From Histoplasma ohiense (lineage: Eukaryota > Ascomycota > Eurotiomycetes > Onygenales > Ajellomycetaceae), in contig JAEVHH010000002.1 in the NCBI GenBank assembly GCA_017607445.1, positions 3,525,501 to 3,589,500 of the forward strand: 64,000 bases of DNA, given 5' to 3'. The position numbers and the translations under genes were made by a program. This document shows positions 58,801-64,000 of the stretch, one piece after another. Within the stretch, counting starts at the first letter, position 1; the number at the start of each line of letters is the position of its first letter. The notes beneath the pieces were generated by a model, which saw only the letters and a list, made by a program, of their open reading frames with translations, was not told the origin of the DNA and did not search any database.

Positions 58801-60899
58801 CGGATTTTTTTTCATCCGTTTGTACGCATTTATGTCTCCTATTTTCGTCTGTACGACGGTTTCGTTGGTTATCCTCAAGGGCGTTTATTGTGCTTCGCTA
58901 GGTTCATGACACTTTGGTTGGGATTTCTAGAGGTGTTGTTTATCTTCCTCCTGTTTGATATGTAACATCAAATAACTTTCCCCAAGTGCAGCTAGGCCAT
59001 GTTCACTTATTGTCCTTGAGTTTGCTGTTGTCCGGATATTTTTCTTTTGTTTAGTCTAGTGCAGTTTTGTTTTCTTTCCTTTTCTTTCCTTTTGCTTTGT
59101 TTTTTGTTTTGCTTCCCCCTTTCTTTGCGTGCTCCAGGTGGATTTTTATCGAGATAATATTATATTGTGGTTTTTTTTTTTTTTTTTTTTTTTTTTTGGC
59201 ACCGTATAAGACGTCGAGTTTTCCGGGCCACGCATGAAAATACCGAGGGAAAAAAGTTGATGCGAATTATACTCGGAGATATAACAAGGGGTGAGAAACC
59301 TATGGGAATCTCAGCTTGACACGATATATAGGTGGTCTAACTCATCCACCCCCCAGAAACAAGAGCCCTTCGGGCGTATTTTCCTTTTACTTAACCTTCG
59401 AAAGGCCTCGAGTCGGGGGTGGGGAGGAGGAAGGGAGGGAGGAAGGGAGGGAGGGAGGGAGGGAGGGAGGGAGGTATGGCTTAAGAACATCAGAGAAGTT
59501 GTCCCCAATGCTCTCTTCACGTGAATACGTCAATACAGAGAATGCCCGTTAAAAGATCCGATAGGTAAATACAGTAACTACATGTTTCTGTTTACTTTGA
59601 TACCCAGGGAGCTAGAAAACCTGGGATTGAGAAATACTTCTCATTTCTTTGGGAACGGGCGCCAAACACTGATGGCCAAAGGCGGAAACGGAGGCAGGGC
59701 CCTGATGCTCTCTGACCCGCGTCTCCTCCGTCTCGCTTGAAGGTTCCTTCCGGCCGTTTCATCAACCATATCTTATCTACCTGGGCTCGCCAGAGGCTTT
59801 CCTGGAAAATGGAACAGGGGCCGAAGTGCTATTTGGAAATGGATTTTTCGTTGATCTTTGCAATATGTTTCTCATCGATTTGCTATCAACCTGCAGCGAT
59901 AAAGGGGAGAAACCTAGTAATCGCCGTTATGAGCTCCAGCTAACCAATCCTATATCTGGATTAGACATCAAAATATCGAGATATTATGATGATAAGTGTA
60001 TAAATATCAAGAGGAGATTAATTTATTTGACTATTACACTCAGTATTCACCTTTGATAGTTTCGGCGGCCGATTTCTGGCATCAGTCGCGGTGCGGTGCA
60101 GCTTTGGCGCTCTCGACCGTGCCTAGGTATCGTGATGGGAATCGTGCACTGACCCCAACCCTTGATCCGGCTAGTGTGTCCAGCTGCTTTTAACATCGCG
60201 CTGACCACTTCGGCAGTTTGACAGCACGGTGTCTGAAGATCGCGTAGCAGAGATATCAAGCTTCTGCACCAGCGCGGAAACAACAGTTCTCAATTCATCA
60301 GAGCTGACAGCGTGTCATTCACAGCTAGGAAAGACAATTAATAGTTACTTTACAGGCTTTGAGTTACGTCTGGAATTTAATGCTTCGGGTGAAAGTTAAA
60401 TGAAGAAGTGTATTCTGCTTTCAAGTCGAGTTAGAGAAAGAAGGAGGAATTACTGGGGAGGGCGAAAGCTTGTTCCATGTGATGGTCTTGGTCTTCGGAG
60501 GGATTGCACACAGTATTGTGGATATTATCGAAATCTGTTGACAGGGAGAAGAGCACATAGTTTTATTATTCAATGGAATTTTGGGGATATAACATAGTCT
60601 TACTATATGTCTGACAGATGATATGAATTATATTGCTTAAACATTGTTCAAGAAGAAAAATATATCATGTATTATAGTCAAATAAAAGGGGGAAACCAAT
60701 ATTAAATAGGATCCCGCCGGAGATAATATCTCATGTATCAAGGATCTTATAACATTTCGCTATTTGAAACCTGAGCACTGCCCTTCTCATATGATTGAGC
60801 ATTCTCTTCCCTATAAATACTGCCTCGTTATCATGTAATTACCAGAGTGATCATAGTCAATTCAATTATCTATCTATACTCAGTATTTGGGTCAATATT
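58801..60899. other. Intergenic region with poly(T) and GGGA repeats
   Basis: 58,801-59,160 is the T-rich 3' region. 59,171-59,197 is a 27-T run. 59,416-59,474 is a GGGA/GGAA tandem on the + strand, with G runs able to form quadruplexes. 59,500-60,900 shows no supported gene and becomes AT-rich after 60,590. Confidence 0.45.
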
Positions 60900-61771
60900 C
60901 GGACATTATCCAGTTCCGACAGATTCCCTCTCATATCTTTGGTAGTTCTCTGTCTGAGCCAAGGTGTTTCGAAATGCATTGATCTATAAAACCAAATTTG
61001 ACCTCATGAATTCAATCAAAGTTGATATTATACCATCCCACTGCATGCTTCTCTGAACAATGATCAAGAACATCATTATTGACCTCTAGGTATTCTATCA
61101 TCATAGATATCCAGGATCTCAATGACTTACCTCATGTGAAATAACCCGACTCTATTTCTTCATCAATTTGCTGTCTTAGCAAAGCTTTCAATCAGCATCT
61201 GTTTCAATGGATAGTATATATATTTGTAGATATCAAATTGTTTTGTGGTTGCAGTATACGCTATGTTGTTTGAAGGAAGGGAAATATCTTCTAGAGGAAT
61301 GAATGTGTGTAAAGGAATTTGAGAATAGATATATCTGCAAATCCTTTTCTACTGTATCTTCCTGTGGATAATTAAATACTGCACAAGAATAGTAAAGGTA
61401 ATTATGGTCAGCATTGATTTCATTCAGCATCTGTTGTGAATTTGAATGGCTCTTCATGATCTTCGGAGAAGAAGTGTGATTTGAAATGCTTTGGTTAAAT
61501 CCCATGTCCTCAAGCTTTTCAATGGCAATTGTATAGTCATCATCCTGCACAAAAACCATGGTGGCCTGCAGGGATAGGAAAATGATTAGCAGGAATAAGG
61601 AAGGATGAGTGATTTACAATTAAAAATATATATTCTTACCCCACAGACGATAGGAATGCCCAAATACCACATTGCGAGCACAATCCCCAAGGAACTACGG
61701 CAGATGGAAACGAGTTTGTAGCCGTCCCGCAAGTTAATGAATGCACCTGAACCTGCCGACCAAGCTGGGAC
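60900..61771 (-). pseudogene. Decayed minus-strand gene of unknown family
   Basis: Two blocks join by a good intron on the - strand. 61,771-61,640 reads GAFINLRDGYKLVSICRSS and VLAMWYLGIPIVCG, then a GTAAGA donor. After CCTGCAG, 61,565-61,233 reads ATMVFVQDDDYTIAIEKLED and then LQIYLFSNSFTHIHSS. An acceptor CTTCCAG precedes the first block, so at least one upstream exon is missing or unrecognised. Past 61,233 the strand still gives protein-like pieces (KSLRSWISMMIEYLEVNNDV, IHEVKFGFIDQCISKHLGS) but with stops. So the gene is decayed or partial. I recall similar IPIVCG...VQDDD segments in fungal hypothetical proteins with nucleotidyltransferase-like folds, but I cannot support a function. Confidence 0.45.
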
Positions 61772-62396
61772 CTGGAAGCTGGTAAGTTGGCTTTCCTGTC
61801 AATGCAGGGCTCGAGCCAACTAATTATGTACACGAGCCATTTGCCACCTTGGGACATCTACAAAATGAAGGGGTTGCACATACATCCTTAGCCACTTCTT
61901 TTCAGCCTCTATTTGCATTCGATATTTTCGCTTGGTATGAAAGGGTTACTAGGGGGTAGGGATTGACTGTTTGATGTTGGACATCCCTTCCTCTTCCCAG
62001 CCTTTCTGTCTTTTTGGCTAAAGTGAATAAATCGCCCTGATGGTTGGTATGTCTGATTTCCAGTTATTCTCCAGTTGCTGTCCTGTTCGCTTCCCTCACT
62101 GTATATACATAGCTGGACGGAGGTTAGGTGTCACGTTCTAACGTCGTCCATGGAAGAGAGCTGTTTGGTGGGCACGCTATTGCGGAAGTGGTCCCAGCGA
62201 GAAAGTGGTGAACGACACGAACGAACAGTTTATACCCCCCCCCACCAAAATTTATGTGGGAGTTACCTTTTTTGTTTGGTGTATGTTTTTTGTTATCAAA
62301 GTACCAGTACCCGGCTAACAAATCCTGGTGTGGGGAACAAACTGTTCGAGTTCGTTGGGTGTTCCGAGTTTGCTTGGAGATACGTTAACTATGTAG
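61772..62396. other. Intergenic, nothing recognised
   Basis: Lies between two decayed genes. A C run near 62,236 and short ORFs only. Confidence 0.35.
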
Positions 62397-62491
62397 GTGA
62401 GAACGGGCGAGAACAGGCGAGAACGGGTGAGGACGGGAGAGGACGGGTAAGGACGGGAGAGGACGGATGAGGACGGGAGAGGACGGGTGAA
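62397..62491 (+). repeat. 10-bp minisatellite (GAGRACGGGN)n
   Basis: Nine to ten imperfect copies of GAGAACGGGC / GAGGACGGGA in tandem, immediately downstream of the kinase pseudogene's 3' end. Confidence 0.9.
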
Positions 62492-62534
62492 GCAGCATGG
62501 ATGAACCCTGGTACGCAAAAAGCAGCGAGGGGTG

Positions 62535-63990
62535 CTAGTCCCGATCGTACCTGGATGCGGAGGAACCGTTTGCCGGCGCGACGACAGATAACCTCCTTTG
62601 ATAATCAAAATGTCGCAACAAAAGATATTCAAAGAATTCCGTTGCTCTCCTCTCAGGCAGCAAGGTCAAAGCCCTTCTAAAAAACCGAAGAAAATCTGCC
62701 TTATCTTCCAGTTGAGTATCGAGGGCTTCCATTGTCCGGGAAATTGAGATGGGAGCAAGACACAAGCCAATTCCCTGGCATGGCCATCGTCGACGACTAG
62801 AATAAGAATTGCTACATCGTGTGACAGCGAATAAACATACCTTGTTCATCCCAGAAGTCAGCTTTTTTCTCCAGATTTTTATTTAGGAACTCAAGGGGTG
62901 GTAGTCCTGGCGAGGCAATACGCTGCGCAAGGTAAGCAGCATCATAAAGGTCACCATCTCCATCACGGGCTGTGAAGCGTCGATTTGAATGGAGAGAAGT
63001 TCCTATGCCTGCAATCAAGCTATCATCAGCAACAAATAAATTAGTCAAATATACCACGACACATGAGGGACTGGAAAACTCGCTGTCAGACCAACACTCC
63101 AAATATCAACTGGATAACTCCACCATACATAAAGCAATGTCTCAGGAGTACGGTATCCCAAGGCATTATATCATCACCATGAGGCCCCCTTGCCAATTTT
63201 AGCTTCACCAAAGTCGGACAACAGCATTGGGCCTCCCTTAGGCCTTCTCTAACGTGAGATATATATTGCGATACTGGCTTTCGAGGTACTGGAGATTCGA
63301 ATTCCTTTTGCTCTAGCTTTTGCATGAGATTGCTATCGTAGACGCCTAGGAGCAGGTTGCCCGGATGTATATCTATGACAGACACATCAGCAAAATAACA
63401 TATATCAAACGATAAAAAAACCCAAAAGGTAAAGACGTAATACCGGTATGGGCAACCTCTCCATGGATATGTAAGAAATCCAAGGCCTGAAGGAGCTCGA
63501 TAATAGTGGCTTTAACAAAATGTTTTTCAAACCCATCTGGCCGAAAATACCAACTTCACGTCACACAGGCTCATTTGTTCAATCTCAAGGACAAGAACGA
63601 TATGCTTGCCATCTGGGCCAACCGCTTCGAATGAGTCGAGCAATCTCCGTATATTACTTCGCCTTCGGTGCGAAGTATTTGCCATGCGGCAGGAAATACG
63701 ATGGTAAGATGAGAGTTCACGATGAATCAATGATGTATGACGGCTTCTGCATACGTTAGTGGGGAGCCATGGTACTCAGAACAGCGAGCCAACTAGTTGA
63801 CGAGGTACCAAGCCAAGTTTAGCTATTATTTGGTAGCAACGTGGAGAATTTCACTCAGGTGAACCGGGTAGAATCGATCAACTCGGTAGTCGGGGAGCTC
63901 CTCCTCCTCCACTGTTACCCTCTACAATCTCGAAACCGCTAATGGGAAACAATCGTGCTTTCTCTCGAGAGCCCGGCGTTGGTCTATCAC
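62535..63990 (-). pseudogene. SRPK-like Ser/Thr protein kinase pseudogene
   Basis: Read from 63,990 downward: FPISGFEIVE, then LPDYRVDRFYPVHLSEIL (the usual SRPK lead-in), a frame slip into YQIIAKLGL (glycine-loop start), SFEAVGPDGKHIVLVLE, and ALDFLHIHGEVAHT joined over an intron to DIHPGNLLLG (catalytic loop in its HTD form). Next come EFESPVPRKP, LLSDFGEAKIGKG (DFG) in another frame, PHGDDIMP, then LGYRTPETLL and SYPVDIWSVGL in a third frame. RRFTARDGDGDLYDAAYLAQ, ADFWDEQ and a C-lobe end with LLPERRATEFFEYLL complete it. Frameshifts lie near 63,815, 63,255, 63,185 (in a G run) and 63,158, with stops besides. The order is complete, so this is a nearly full-length dead copy of a multi-copy fungal kinase family. 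Function, if any, is lost. Confidence 0.85.
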
Positions 63991-64000
63991 CTAGAGATAA

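Noticed and set aside
59291..59552. Overlapping ORFs on both strands at the GGGA repeat
   Set aside because: Repeat translation only.

Overview
The window is nuclear DNA of a filamentous ascomycete. Genes have short GT-AG introns, pyrimidine-rich leaders and fungal protein families, and there is a sharp two-state base composition. The mix of compact GC-moderate gene blocks and CpG-starved retrotransposon blocks resembles the isochore-like genomes described for Onygenales (Ajellomycetaceae, Blastomyces type). The order-level call rests on general knowledge of such genomes and on the proteins; the genus is inference.

Region by region. 1-17,330 is a CpG-depleted transposon graveyard. It holds a hAT transposase tail, a 0.74-kb GATA/GCAGC minisatellite, a 5'-truncated Ty3/gypsy element (1,815-7,257), the integrase-chromodomain end of an older chromovirus, and one structurally complete Ty3/gypsy element. 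That element (10,167-16,172) has 534-bp LTRs and a perfect 5-bp target duplication, TCTTG. From about 17,330 the composition switches to ordinary gene-bearing DNA. Genes on the + strand are: a 545-aa low-complexity protein with an 11-nt first exon (18,735-20,604); a GPI-type surface protein (23,345-24,219); a P-loop kinase of the uridine kinase/PRK type (27,305-28,124); a second small GPI-type surface protein (28,808-29,473); ribonucleotide reductase large subunit (30,366-33,383); a Dal5-type MFS transporter with a frame break (45,755-47,628); NADP-glutamate dehydrogenase (50,890-52,778); and a conserved 225-aa protein (58,123-58,800). On the - strand are a proline-rich secreted double-psi-beta-barrel protein (35,965-37,029) and a CFEM membrane protein (42,166-43,523). 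Decayed genes lie at 24,930-25,290, 25,930-26,680, 60,900-61,771 and 62,535-63,990 (an SRPK-like kinase with several frameshifts).

Small mobile elements: a tRNA-derived SINE-like insertion at 40,662-41,223, with A and B boxes, a (TGT)n tail and 17-bp target duplications; a 741-bp TIR element at 47,736-48,476 flanked by ATTAGC; and a 170-bp dispersed repeat in inverted copies at 17,268 and 35,012.

The genes are not an obvious cluster. They mix core metabolism (dNTP synthesis, ammonium assimilation), surface proteins and one nutrient transporter. The most unusual signal is mutational. In both gypsy copies C survives before A or T but is almost absent before G or C, and tryptophan codons have become TGA rather than TAG/TAA. 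That is not the classic CpA-targeted RIP pattern. All intron boundaries, alignments and counts were made by eye.
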